From assembly GCA_037833965.1 (NCBI GenBank), contig AP031353.1, forward strand, positions 28,150,501 through 28,214,500: 64,000 nt of DNA, written 5' to 3'. Position numbers and translations under genes: made by a program. This document shows positions 55,277 to 64,000 of this stretch, piece after piece. The stretch's first letter is position 1. Each line of letters begins with the position of its first letter. The stretch is from Marchantia polymorpha subsp. ruderalis (taxonomy: Eukaryota; Streptophyta; Marchantiopsida; Marchantiales; Marchantiaceae). Under the pieces are notes generated by a model. That model saw only the letters and a list, made by a program, of their open reading frames with translations. It did not search any database and was not told the origin of the DNA.

Positions 55277-58108
55277 GTGGGACTGGGAAGGAGTGAGACG
55301 AGTCACACCGAGGGCATTGTCGACCCTAGTGACTGTCACGAAGTACAACTCAGTCCCGGCAAGTGCTTGAAGGTATCAAGCGCAGTGAGAGGAGACGAGC
55401 TAAGGAAAGTACAGGCGTTCCTTAGCCACTATGTCGACGTCTTCGCCTGGAAGATCGAGGACATGAAGGGGATACCTGCACGGTATGGGGAGCACCGTAT
55501 CGATTTACTGGACGACTCAGTACCCATACGACAGCGCCAGTATCGCCTCAACCCAAAGTACTCCTTGCTAGTGAAAGAGGAGATAGATAAGTACTTGAGC
55601 GCTGGTATTATTTACCCTGTGCTCAGCAGTGAGTGGGTGTCGCCGATTGTTATCGTACCCAAGAAGTTGACGGGTAAGATACGAGTGTGTCAGGATTTCC
55701 GGAAGTTGAATGCGGCAACCCGCAAGGATCATCACCCGTTACCATTCACGGATGCCATTCTAGACCATGTTGCCGGACATGAATGTTATAGCTTCCTGGA
55801 TGGGTTCTCAGGTTACAATCAGGTGTCTATCCGTGAACAGGACAAGGATAAAACTACGTTCACAACCGACTGGGGAACTTACGCATACCACAAGATGCCC
55901 TTCGGTCTGTGCAACGCGCCTGCCACCTTTCAACGGATGATGACCAATATCTTTCAGGAACAACTGAGGAAGTTCCTGGAGATATTCATAGATGACTTCT
56001 GTGTCTTTGGGAAGCGGTCTGAACACCTAAGTCACTTGAAGCAGACCTTCGATAAATGTAGAGAGAGCAGTTTATCGCTGCATCCCGAGAAGTGCTTTTT
56101 CTTCATGACTAGTGGGATCTTGTTGGGTCATCGGGTCTCGGCAGAAGGCATTGCGGTGGACATCGAGAAGGTCAAGGTTATACTCGAGCTTGAGCCACCC
56201 ACGAATCTAAGAGAGCTGCGAGCATTCCTGGGTCATGTGGGCTACTACCGAAGATTCATACACATGTATGCAATACTGGCGGCGGACCTGACCAAGTTGT
56301 TGAAGAAGGACGAGCCTTATGCTTGGGGTGCGAACCAGCAGACAGCATTTGAAGCTCTGAAAGCGAAACTCACGACTGCTCCCGTACTAAGGAGTCCAGA
56401 CTGGAATCGACCATTCCATGTTTACGTTGACACTTCGGCATTCGCCATCGGTGTAGTACTGAGTCAAAAGGATGACAACAAAAAGGACTACCCGATCTAC
56501 TTCGCGAGCCGACAGCTGTCTCTAGCAGAGCGGAAGTACACCACGACGGAGAGAGAAGCGTTGGGGATGGTGTACTCCTGTAAAAAGTTCCGTCACTACC
56601 TAATCTGTTACGAGTTTGTGTTCCATGTGGACCACTACGCATTGCAACACCTAGTTAAGAAAGCCGACCTATCCGGTCGAATCGCCAGGTGGGTGTTATT
56701 ACTACAAGAGTTCACCTACACAGTCCAGACCAGGAAAGGGGTGCACCACGAAAATGCGGATTACTTGTCCCGATTATGGACACAGCCGACAGAGGAGGAA
56801 TTGGTGGACGATTTTCCAGATGAAGAGTTATTTCAGTTGTCTGCAGGACATGAGTCCCGCTATGCCGACCTGTATCGATATCTGCTAACCCTCCAGTGCC
56901 CCGAGGGCATGGATTTGGAACAGCGAACTGTCTTCATTCATAAGGCAGGCCCGTATCAACTCCAGCAGGGGGTTTTGTTCAAGAAGATGGCGGATGAGCG
57001 CTTATGCAGATGCCTGGAGGAATCAGAAGTACCAAGGATAGTGAGTGCGATGCATACAGAGGAGGCGGGTGGACACTATGCCACCAGGAACACGGTCACA
57101 AAGATCCTAAATGCGGGATATTGGTGGCCGACCATGTTTAAGGATGTTCTCGATTACATCCGCAAGTGCGACAGTTGCCAGAGGACGGGGAGACCGACGC
57201 CTACAACACGATGGCCCCTGACTCCCATCATGCCTCTAGCACCTTTCGAAAAGTGGGGTATTGACTTTGTAGGGCCGATACAACCAGTGACTAGAAGTAC
57301 ACGAAGGCGCTACATTCTGGTAGCAACGGACTACGCCACCAAAATGGTAGAGGCCAGGGCCACCAGAAGGGATGATGCTGCCACAGTGGCAGCATTCTTG
57401 TTCGAGTCAATCATCACACGCTATGGATGTCCCTTAGAACTAGTCAGCGACCGGGGCACGCATTTTCTTAATCAGATCATCGAAGACCTGACACGGTACT
57501 TCCACATCAAGCACCGGAAGACTACTCCATACAATCCTAAGGCAAATGGACTGACGGAGAAGTCCAATGGACTGCTGTGTAAAATACTACTCAAGGTCAC
57601 GGTGAATCACGCTCACGACTGGGATACGAAGCTAGCAGCCGCTCTATGGGCGTACCGCACAGCTGAGAAGATCACGACCAAACAGACACCATACTTTCTG
57701 GTGTATGGGCAACACCCGATCCTCCCAATCGAATTTGAAGTACCCACACATCGAACGATGGATTTGCAGAGGATGGGCGCAGAGGAGAGTCAGCTCTACA
57801 GGTTACAGGAGGTCACGCTGCTGGATGAAAGGAGAAGAGACGCCGAAGATCGCACCAGGAAAATCCAGCTCCGCCGAAAGGAGAGGTACGATAAAAAGAT
57901 CAAACCGGTACTACTGCAGGCGGGTGATTTGGCATTGCTCTACGACAGCAGGCATGCCAGATTCCCAGGCAAACTGCACCTAAGGTGGATGGGACCTTAC
58001 AGGGTTGTCGAAGTCTTCCCGAATGGGTCCATCCAACTTGCGGACCTGGCCGGCGATTTGTTAGGCACCCGAGTGAACGGGTGGCGGTTGAAGAAATACC
58101 ACATGTGA
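55268..58108 (+). CDS. pol: Pol: reverse transcriptase, RNase H, integrase
   Basis: Open from just after the UAG to TGA 58106-58108, about 946 codons, in the frame of the protease. The RT region shows VFAWKIEDM, WVSPIVIVPKK, the RT core PFGLCNAPATFQRMM and the catalytic box FIDDF (about 55987). RNase H shows FHVYVDTSAFAIG, REALGMVYSCKKFRHYL and ENADYLSRL. Integrase shows an HHCC zinc region (GGHYATRNT...CDSCQ), first Asp in WGIDFVGP, second in VSDRGTHF, Glu in NGLTEKSNG, and the GPY-type end RWMGPYRVV. No chromodomain. All catalytic residues are present and no stop or frameshift was seen, so the enzyme part looks functional if translated through the UAG. Confidence 0.95.
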   Translation, partial: QLTVGLGRSETSHTEGIVDPSDCHEVQLSPGKCLKVSSAVRGDELRKVQAFLSHYVDVFAWKIEDMKGIPARYGEHRIDLLDDSVPIRQRQYRLNPKYSLLVKEEIDKYLSAGIIYPVLSSEWVSPIVIVPKKLTGKIRVCQDFRKLNAATRKDHHPLPFTDAILDHVAGHECYSFLDGFSGYNQVSIREQDKDKTTFTTDWGTYAYHKMPFGLCNAPATFQRMMTNIFQEQLRKFLEIFIDDFCVFGKRSEHLSHLKQTFDKCRESSLSLHPEKCFFFMTSGILLGHRVSAEGIAVDIEKVKVILELEPPTNLRELRAFLGHVGYYRRFIHMYAILAADLTKLLKKDEPYAWGANQQTAFEALKAKLTTAPVLRSPDWNRPFHVYVDTSAFAIGVVLSQKDDNKKDYPIYFASRQLSLAERKYTTTEREALGMVYSCKKFRHYLICYEFVFHVDHYALQHLVKKADLSGRIARWVLLLQEFTYTVQTRKGVHHENADYLSRLWTQPTEEELVDDFPDEELFQLSAGHESRYADLYRYLLTLQCPEGMDLEQRTVFIHKAGPYQLQQGVLFKKMADERLCRCLEESEVPRIVSAMHTEEAGGHYATRNTVTKILNAGYWWPTMFKDVLDYIRKCDSCQRTGRPTPTTRWPLTPIMPLAPFEKWGIDFVGPIQPVTRSTRRRYILVATDYATKMVEARATRRDDAATVAAFLFESIITRYGCPLELVSDRGTHFLNQIIEDLTRYFHIKHRKTTPYNPKANGLTEKSNGLLCKILLKVTVNHAHDWDTKLAAALWAYRTAEKITTKQTPYFLVYGQHPILPIEFEVPTHRTMDLQRMGAEESQLYRLQEVTLLDERRRDAEDRTRKIQLRRKERYDKKIKPVLLQAGDLALLYDSRHARFPGKLHLRWMGPYRVVEVFPNGSIQLADLAGDLLGTRVNGWRLKKYHM

Positions 58109-58132
58109 GTGTTCGCGTGGGCGCTCACAATT

Positions 58133-58143
58133 GAGGAGGGGGG
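58133..58143 (+). other. Polypurine tract
   Basis: GAGGAGGGGGG, followed by CA and then the TG of the 3' LTR: the expected primer for plus-strand DNA synthesis. Confidence 0.88.
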
Positions 58144-59389
58144 CATGTGGTACCCCACTTTTGGCAATTTTGAGGAAATTAAAACATTTTTGGAAAACTG
58201 TACCCTGGCAGCATTGTAAATAGCCTTCGGTACATCAAAACAGAGTGAATCCGGAAGATCGCGGGGATTCTCGAGGGATCTTGTAGAATCTGGGATTTGG
58301 GGTGCAGTAGTAAGGTCAGGCACCACCCTCCCTGCGAGCTCCGCAGTTAGGATCTCTACGGCGCAAGGCGCAAAACCCGCCTTCGGAGGTTGCGTCCGCG
58401 GCTGTAGGGAAACCCTCGTAATTAGGTAACCCTCGGGCGCCTTGACCAAGTTTGGATCCCGTTGGAAAGAGCTCGACGCGCTGATTCCAACGAGCCCAAG
58501 AACGCTTGGAACGGACGAGGACTTAGGGAGTTATCGCTACTGGAAGAAACGGAGGCGGTCGCCTGCGGCGGAAGGATTTCGCCACCGGCGCGAATTCCGC
58601 CTGCGCGGAAGGGGGATTCAAGTTTTGTCCTATGCGCGGACGAAGGCGTTCGCCTGTGCACAGGCGAAGTAGGGTTAGGGAAGGCGCGAAGTCCGCCTAC
58701 GCACAGGCGTTCGCCTGTGCACAGGCACTTCGGCGTCGGCGGGAGATCCGCCTGGGGCCCTAGAAATGCGCCTTGTGAGGTAGAAAGTGTACGGCGCCTT
58801 CCGCGCCAGCGCAGCGCAGCGTACGTCGGAAGACCGCCAGAGTAATCCAATCGGTACGGACCGTGCGGACGGCACGGGTGGATGCGCTCTTGGACGGACG
58901 GAGTTGCGGCGGCGGAAGCGCCGACGGAGAGACAAGGAACGGACAGACTGGACGGAGACGGCTGACCACGGTCAACGCCTTCCGCGCCAGCGCAGCGCCG
59001 CGGACGGAATTCGCCTGCGCACAGGAGAACGCCTGTGCACAGGAGGATGTTCAGGTTCCGCGCCGGCGGAGGATCCGCCGAGGCCCCTGCCTACGCACAG
59101 GCAGGAGTTGAATTTTTGTCCGACATGCGGACGCACGCGTCAAGGCAGAAGGAGATTGGCCGAGGGGCGGTACGAACAAGTGTACCGCGCAAGGCGGAAA
59201 ACTCGCCTTCGGCGCTACGCCCCCATGTCCGGAGGGTGACACGCTCGCGGAGTTCAAATCCGCCAATTCGAGCGTGAGAGTTTAATCGACGACGGCGGGG
59301 CGTGAAGCCGCGCGTGAGAGCGAGGACCGTTCCAGCGTACAGCCGGCGCGGCCATCAAGTGAGACGTTCTTCACGACCAAGAGACGACC

Positions 59390-62050
59390 ATGACCTTCGA
59401 CCGGGCGGCGGAGAGCGTCCCATTCTTGAATTCGCGATTCCAATCTCTTGTGCGCGCTGCGCGCATCCATCTGCTGGCTGCGGACCATTCTCGTCGTCGT
59501 CGCACAGGAGATTTCTTGTTGATTGAGGGAGAAGTGAGTGCGCGTGATTTGGAATTGAGAGCGATTAGAGTTTGCCGAGAGAGAAAGAAACGCGGACAGT
59601 GCGGAAGTAGAATGAGCGGGCGAGCGAACCCCAGGAACGCAATGACGAGACCGAGCAGATTGCGGATGGTGCCACTTCGCCTGCCGCAGAACGGGCTGCG
59701 CGCTTTCGAAGAGCGCTTAATAGCAAGAAAGCTCGATTTCTTGCTATGGGGATGGAATTACATCTGCGCGAATATGGTGCGCGAGTGGCTAGAGCCACAG
59801 GGACCACCCTCGCGCGGATTGCGTCCGCATGTTGACCGGTGGACAGTCCAAGATTGGGCGCAGGCGTTGGGAAGATGTGCTGGCATGCCAGGGCATCTCC
59901 TTTTCGACAGCGAGAGCATCAAGGTGACCAAGCAAGAAGAAGCGCAATTTGTGGAGCTGTTCAAGACCGGGAGGTCTACCAAGAATGGGTACAGGACCCG
60001 TGATTACAAAGATCGATTTCGCCGGACTTTGTCCGCGGCGCTGATGCAATTACTGCAGCCGCACCGCGCCTGCTACATCACATTGTGGCAGGTCTCTTTT
60101 GTGGAGTGCGTCATCGAGGGAACTCCAATTCACTGGGCGAGCATCCTGCACAGAGTGATGCGACAGCACGCGTTTGAGGAGAAGGGGGGAACGCTAAACC
60201 ATCTTTCTCCTTTCCTCATCAATTTTTATCGACAGCGGAATTGTTTGACAGCGGCGGAGCTTGAACATTTTCCGCCATTGTCCATCGACCATCCCGGGAA
60301 GTATGTGCGGGAGAACGAGGTCGACACTGATGCGGAGGAGTCACCGACTTCTACCCCATCAAGACGGAGAGACGAAGGGAGACACACCCCTGCAGCGCGA
60401 GTGCCGCGGAAGCGGCGATGGAGGGAAGAGGCCGAAGAGGAGCAGCATCAAGAACTCTCTGTTCCCATTCGACCGCGGCCGCTGTGCGAGCCATACAGCC
60501 GGCCGAAGCAGAAGGCACGCAGACTGGTGTTGCCAGCTGACAGTGCAGACACGGCGACGATTGCGACGGAGATAGGAAGTGCGTCGCCAGAGAGGCGAGA
60601 AGAAGCGCGGACGACCGCAGGAGCGACGGGCCACGCTGCAACCTCGTCGGGAGAGAGGCCGCCTACGGGCCAAGGGCCTCCGGAGTTACCACGTGCGATG
60701 CGGACAGATGTTCCGTTTGCGCACAGGCGAACCTCCGCGGACGGACGAGCCTCCGCGGATCGGCGAACACAAGTGGACGTGGATCTACGCTTACGCGTGG
60801 GAAGGAGCAGTCCGCCTGTGCACAGGCGCTCGCCTGTGCACAGGTCGCCTGTGCACAGGTCACCTGTGCACAGAACACCTCCACACGTGCCGCCTGTGCA
60901 CAGGCAAGAATCACCCCCGTTCCAACGTAGGAAGGGGAAGGAGCCGGCGGAAGAACCGCCTACGAGACACCGGCCCTCGGGGCCAGACCCTCCGGCGCAC
61001 CACGCGCCGCAATTCGCGCCTTCGGCGCCAGGGCCTTCGAGCCGAGGGGATACGAGCAGAGAGCGTGCGGAGGCCGCACCATCGGCGGGAAGTACGCCGA
61101 TAGATGCGCCTTCGGCGGTAGGGCCTATAGGCCAAGGAACATCGGGCGTGCGGCCCCCGGCCATGTCGCCTTCGGCGATAGATGTCCGCGGCGCTACGCC
61201 TGCGGCGGACAAGGCGCCGGCACATGCGCCTGCGCACGGGCCGGACACAGCCCCCACGGACCGATCAAGGGAGCAGCAGACGGAGGAGCGGAGTGACTGT
61301 CCGCGGGACGACATCTCGATGCGCGATGCGCAATCCAACCCCGCGCAGCCACCCTCCGCTCGATCGCCTTCGGCGACGGACGACGGCGACAGAGAGAATG
61401 CGGTGGGCAATCAACCAGCGAGCGACGGGGATGCCGCTCGGATACATTCGCCTTCCGCCTTAGACATTTTGGCGACGAGCAGCGAGGCTGCAGCCGTGCC
61501 TTCGCAGGCAGCACACGTCGAGGACGTGCAGCCCCACTCGGGGCAGTCGCCGACGCAATCAATGGCGACTGAAATTCTCCACTCGGATGATGAGGACGGA
61601 GGCTCCACGGAAGAAATGTCAGGAGCAGAAGACACCGAGGAGGAGGAGGAGGAAATTGTTGGAGCGCCGGCGGCGGCGCTCTCTGAGCAGGTGATTCCGT
61701 TGCTGCGGTACTTGGATCGCAAGGTCGATAAATACGCCGACCCACTCCAGCCGGGATCTTACATCGAGTTAGTGCGCAGGCGGACTCGCACTAAAGTCCA
61801 CACCAGCAAGCTATTAGCTAGAGTGGACCAGGAGTTGAGGGACTTGAAGGAGAAGCATGAGTGCTTGTGGGGACAGTACAAGCTTAATCAGAAATTCTAC
61901 AAGCACTCCGAGAAGATGAAGGATGAGAAACTGGGCGAGCTCACCAAGGAGCAGGTGAAGGTCAAGGAAGCACTCAACTCTGAGCAGGCCGAGAATCGGA
62001 TTTTGTCAGAGGAGCTCGTGCGACAGACGCGGTTGTTGGAACAATGTTAG
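59390..62050 (+). CDS. U3-encoded ORF of unknown function (886 codons, 3' LTR copy)
   Basis: Same protein as the 48167 copy except one residue (Gly for Arg, from the 61046 difference). It shares the TAG that truncates the ancestral frame, so that nonsense codon was already in the element when it inserted. It sits downstream of pol, and full-length RNA ending in the 3' LTR would contain it. Expression would need its own promoter, a spliced or subgenomic RNA, or internal initiation. None of these is visible in the sequence. Confidence 0.8.
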   Translation: MTFDRAAESVPFLNSRFQSLVRAARIHLLAADHSRRRRTGDFLLIEGEVSARDLELRAIRVCRERKKRGQCGSRMSGRANPRNAMTRPSRLRMVPLRLPQNGLRAFEERLIARKLDFLLWGWNYICANMVREWLEPQGPPSRGLRPHVDRWTVQDWAQALGRCAGMPGHLLFDSESIKVTKQEEAQFVELFKTGRSTKNGYRTRDYKDRFRRTLSAALMQLLQPHRACYITLWQVSFVECVIEGTPIHWASILHRVMRQHAFEEKGGTLNHLSPFLINFYRQRNCLTAAELEHFPPLSIDHPGKYVRENEVDTDAEESPTSTPSRRRDEGRHTPAARVPRKRRWREEAEEEQHQELSVPIRPRPLCEPYSRPKQKARRLVLPADSADTATIATEIGSASPERREEARTTAGATGHAATSSGERPPTGQGPPELPRAMRTDVPFAHRRTSADGRASADRRTQVDVDLRLRVGRSSPPVHRRSPVHRSPVHRSPVHRTPPHVPPVHRQESPPFQRRKGKEPAEEPPTRHRPSGPDPPAHHAPQFAPSAPGPSSRGDTSRERAEAAPSAGSTPIDAPSAVGPIGQGTSGVRPPAMSPSAIDVRGATPAADKAPAHAPAHGPDTAPTDRSREQQTEERSDCPRDDISMRDAQSNPAQPPSARSPSATDDGDRENAVGNQPASDGDAARIHSPSALDILATSSEAAAVPSQAAHVEDVQPHSGQSPTQSMATEILHSDDEDGGSTEEMSGAEDTEEEEEEIVGAPAAALSEQVIPLLRYLDRKVDKYADPLQPGSYIELVRRRTRTKVHTSKLLARVDQELRDLKEKHECLWGQYKLNQKFYKHSEKMKDEKLGELTKEQVKVKEALNSEQAENRILSEELVRQTRLLEQC

Positions 62051-62542
62051 CTCGCACGGCAGGCGGATGAAGAATTAATCCGCAGTTTACAGTCAGAGTG
62101 TGGCGAATTGAGGGCGCAACGTGCTGAAGCCGAATCGCAATTAGTGACCATTGAAGAGGATCGCAGGAAGGAGGCGGATCGCACGAAGGTGGAGACGGCG
62201 AGGCGAGTCGCCCACTGTCTCAAGGGCTACGCCCACTGGGAAGTGAAGGCGCAGGAGAAACTCACACTGCGGGAGTTTGAATTGCGCGCAGCCGGGTTGT
62301 TGTCAGGCGACAGTAGGAGTCGGCGGAAGGTAGCGAAGAAGCTCGAGGCCTTTCTGTCGAAGGCACAGGATACCATGTCCGCCCTCGAGGGGGAGGTGTC
62401 CGCGGCGTTGCAGCGGTTGGGACTGCGTAGTCGAGCGGAAGAGTGGCAGGGTAGGGAGCTAGTGCGCGGCAGTCGGCCGCGCAGGAGACGTAGTACAGGT
62501 TCCGCGGAGTGTAGTGTAGCGTGGTTCCGTGCAGGCGTGTAG
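62051..62542 (+). pseudogene. Coiled-coil tail of the U3 ORF after the nonsense codon (3' LTR)
   Basis: Counterpart of 50828-51319 with the same sequence; open in frame but separated by the TAG at 62048-62050. Confidence 0.8.
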
Positions 62543-62578
62543 CGTAGTGCAGTGTAGTGCTAGGTAGGACTTAGAAGG

Positions 62579-62607
62579 TATAAAATAGTTCCAGGCGTTT
62601 TGCCTGG
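62579..62607 (+). promoter_or_regulatory. TATA box and hairpin of the 3' LTR
   Basis: TATAAAATA at 62579-62587 and the CCAGGC-GTTTT-GCCTGG hairpin at 62591-62607, identical to the 5' LTR. From here transcription could run into flanking host DNA. Confidence 0.75.
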
Positions 62608-63551
62608 GGTTCTTTCCCATCAGAAGTGCAGATCAGGAACCCATTTCCTTTGCGTGTTTGTGTCCTTGAGTTCTGTCACCACGCACGAGGAGTTACAACT
62701 TAGCGTTCCGCATTTTGTAGCTGAAGGCCTTCGGCCGAATGTTCAGAGCTAGTACATTGGTTAGAGACTTGAGTAGTTCGGAACTGCACCTGCGGGTGAC
62801 TGCCGATGCTCAGAGCCAGTGACTAGTTAGATACTTGAACAGTTTCGCCCCTACACCTTCGAGTGTTTCTTTCTGATTGTACTCCTTGGGATTTTTCCCC
62901 TGAATGCCAAAGTGAAGTTTTGCTACTTCGTGTAAGCCTTGGTTGTAAATTCAGGTTACGCTGCAGCAGGTGCCTTGAGGGTAACCCCTGTAGTATTTCT
63001 GGGAATGACAAGTGCCTGAGAATTCAAACTCTTCAATAGACTGTTGTTGTGTTACTGGAACGTTTCACAGTGAGTCCTTCAGTGTGGACCTGTGTTCTCT
63101 GCGCGTTTTGTGAGTTGAGAGTGTTGTTCACCGCGTATGAGTGACTTCGATCCGAAGTAGGCAGTCCAAACCGGGTTTCCTACACTAGCAGCAAGCTAGT
63201 GGAAGCGTTGTAAAAGCCGGAGTTGGAAGTCACTGCCCGCAGCTTTGCCGAGTGTACTCTTGAGAGACTTTCCCCCTGAAATCTTGAAGTAGAGGTCCTA
63301 ACGGATCTCTGGGTTGTGTTTCTGTAGTTTCAGGTGTGTGTGTGTGTGTGTGTTACGCTGCACTGTGCGACCTCCGAGTGCGCTCCGAGTGGACACTTGC
63401 AGTATTTCTGGGAGTGACAGTTGCCTGAGAATTCAAACTCCTCAATAGTCTGTTAAAACGTGACACTTTGTACCCTGTGTGTTCCTCTGTCCCTGTGGGT
63501 TCGACCTTTCTACCACTATATTGCAGTTTTAGCCTTTAGTGGGTTATTACA

Positions 63552-63556
63552 AGTAG
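63552..63556. repeat. Target-site duplication AGTAG (right)
   Basis: Exact copy of 46918-46922, directly after the terminal CA of the 3' LTR. Confidence 0.95.
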
Positions 63557-64000
63557 ATCAGTATTTGGCTTAAGTATCATAATTACATTCTGGGGACAAT
63601 GTTTTAAGTGTGGCATGTTGCAAGTCTCACCATGATGAGATCCCTTCACTTATACGTTGGGTGGCCAGCCTTGAATTTTGATACATCTCCCAGAATAATT
63701 GTTATGTTATTGATCGGGACAAAGTGATTCCAACAATTGTAGAATGGTCTATAACCTGACGTGTATATTTGCGAAGAACTTCTAAGAAGCGTTATCTCTA
63801 TATCTTGATGTGCATTTGAGATACTTAGCGGTGAGTTTTTTCTTCGAATATCTCTAACTCTTTTTAATAAACTTATGCTTATTCATGCGGAAAGATGAAT
63901 CAAACCATTAGCTTAGCTTCCTGGCTTCGATTAGTTCATCTGTGATTCTTTAACCTTGGAATCTGAACTATTACAACTTTTGTCTTGAACTTGCGTTCAA
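63557..64000. other. Right flank, no feature recognised
   Basis: AT-rich host sequence that was continuous with 46222-46917 before the element inserted. No coding or RNA gene seen. Confidence 0.6.

Larger units (their letters stand above)
46923..63551 (+). mobile_element. Complete Ty3/gypsy retrotransposon with 5.4-kb LTRs (16,629 bp)
   Basis: Order: 5' LTR (46923-52328), 22-bp spacer, tRNA-Asp-type primer site (52351-52368), gag, zinc knuckles, protease, RT, RNase H, integrase, polypurine tract (58133-58143), 3' LTR (58146-63551). RT before integrase marks Ty3/gypsy. The integrase C-terminus has a GPY-type motif (RWMGPYRVVEV) but no chromodomain, so it is a non-chromovirus element, probably of the Tat/Athila (OTA) group; clade is inferred from motifs only. 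LTRs make up 65% of the element. Both are 5,406 bp with no indels between them, and three substitutions were found, which indicates a very recent insertion. Pol is open throughout, but gag has an in-frame TGA. Confidence 0.97.
58146..63551 (+). repeat. 3' LTR (5,406 bp)
   Basis: Same length as the 5' LTR with a constant 11,223-bp offset. Differences found: 47870 G / 59093 A, 49823 C / 61046 G, 52017 T / 63240 C. Confidence 0.97.

Noticed and set aside
58000..58108. Chromodomain at the integrase C-terminus
   Set aside because: The protein ends right after the GPY-type region with NGWRLKKYHM; no chromodomain sequence follows.
59390..62050. Calling the U3 ORF an envelope gene because of its position after pol
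   Set aside because: No signal peptide, transmembrane segment or fusion motif; the protein is charged and coiled-coil, not Env-like.

Overview
The window is nuclear DNA of a land plant, probably a bryophyte and perhaps a liverwort of the Marchantia type (inference). It holds one spliced hydroxyproline O-arabinosyltransferase gene with GT-AG introns, a plant-type polyphenol oxidase pseudogene with a thylakoid (twin-arginine) targeting region, a nuclear insertion of plastid rps2 DNA, and plant Ty1/copia and Ty3/gypsy elements. No bacterial operons, rRNA, tRNA or CRISPR arrays were seen.

Layout. 1-5127: decayed minus-strand Ty1/copia element with 193-bp LTRs. 5128-9990: AT-rich intergenic DNA with microsatellites. 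About 11200-15398: GC-rich upstream region and the eight-exon arabinosyltransferase gene. 15399-31000: mostly anonymous sequence with a near-perfect 53-bp-arm hairpin (18.6 kb), a plastid rps2 insertion (21.2-21.6 kb), a copia gag relic (25.9-26.3 kb), a degenerate satellite with a 93-bp internal tandem and a 52-bp perfect palindrome (26.4-28.0 kb), and a 226-bp tandem duplication (28.5-29.0 kb). 31011-32967: frameshifted polyphenol oxidase. 34575-63551: three same-strand members of one unusual giant-LTR Ty3/gypsy family.

The gypsy family is the main interest. The rightmost copy (46923-63551, 16,629 bp, 5-bp TSD AGTAG) is complete. Its two LTRs are each exactly 5,406 bp and only three differences between them were found by eye, so it inserted very recently. 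Two solo LTRs with their own TSDs lie just upstream (40839-46216, AGTAT; 34575-39416, TGTTT; the latter is much older). Each LTR carries, upstream of its TATA box and so in U3, a long ORF of about 1,040-1,050 codons before nonsense mutations. It encodes a conserved globular region, a low-complexity region and a coiled coil. In the full RNA this ORF would lie 3' of pol, a position analogous to U3-encoded accessory genes. The internal region encodes Gag, three zinc knuckles, protease, then RT-RNase H-integrase, all in one frame. Protease and RT are separated by a single UAG in the sequence UAG-CAA-UUA, the known leaky-stop context. The LTRs are also full of short GC-rich palindromes of two kinds (CGCCTTCGGCG and CGCCTGTGCACAGGCG), partly translated in frame as PSA and PVHR repeats, and carry a hairpin just after the TATA box with a compensatory base-pair change between old and young copies.

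Limits: everything is read by eye. Domain names rest on motif recognition, LTR identity is not an alignment score, and host identity is an inference.
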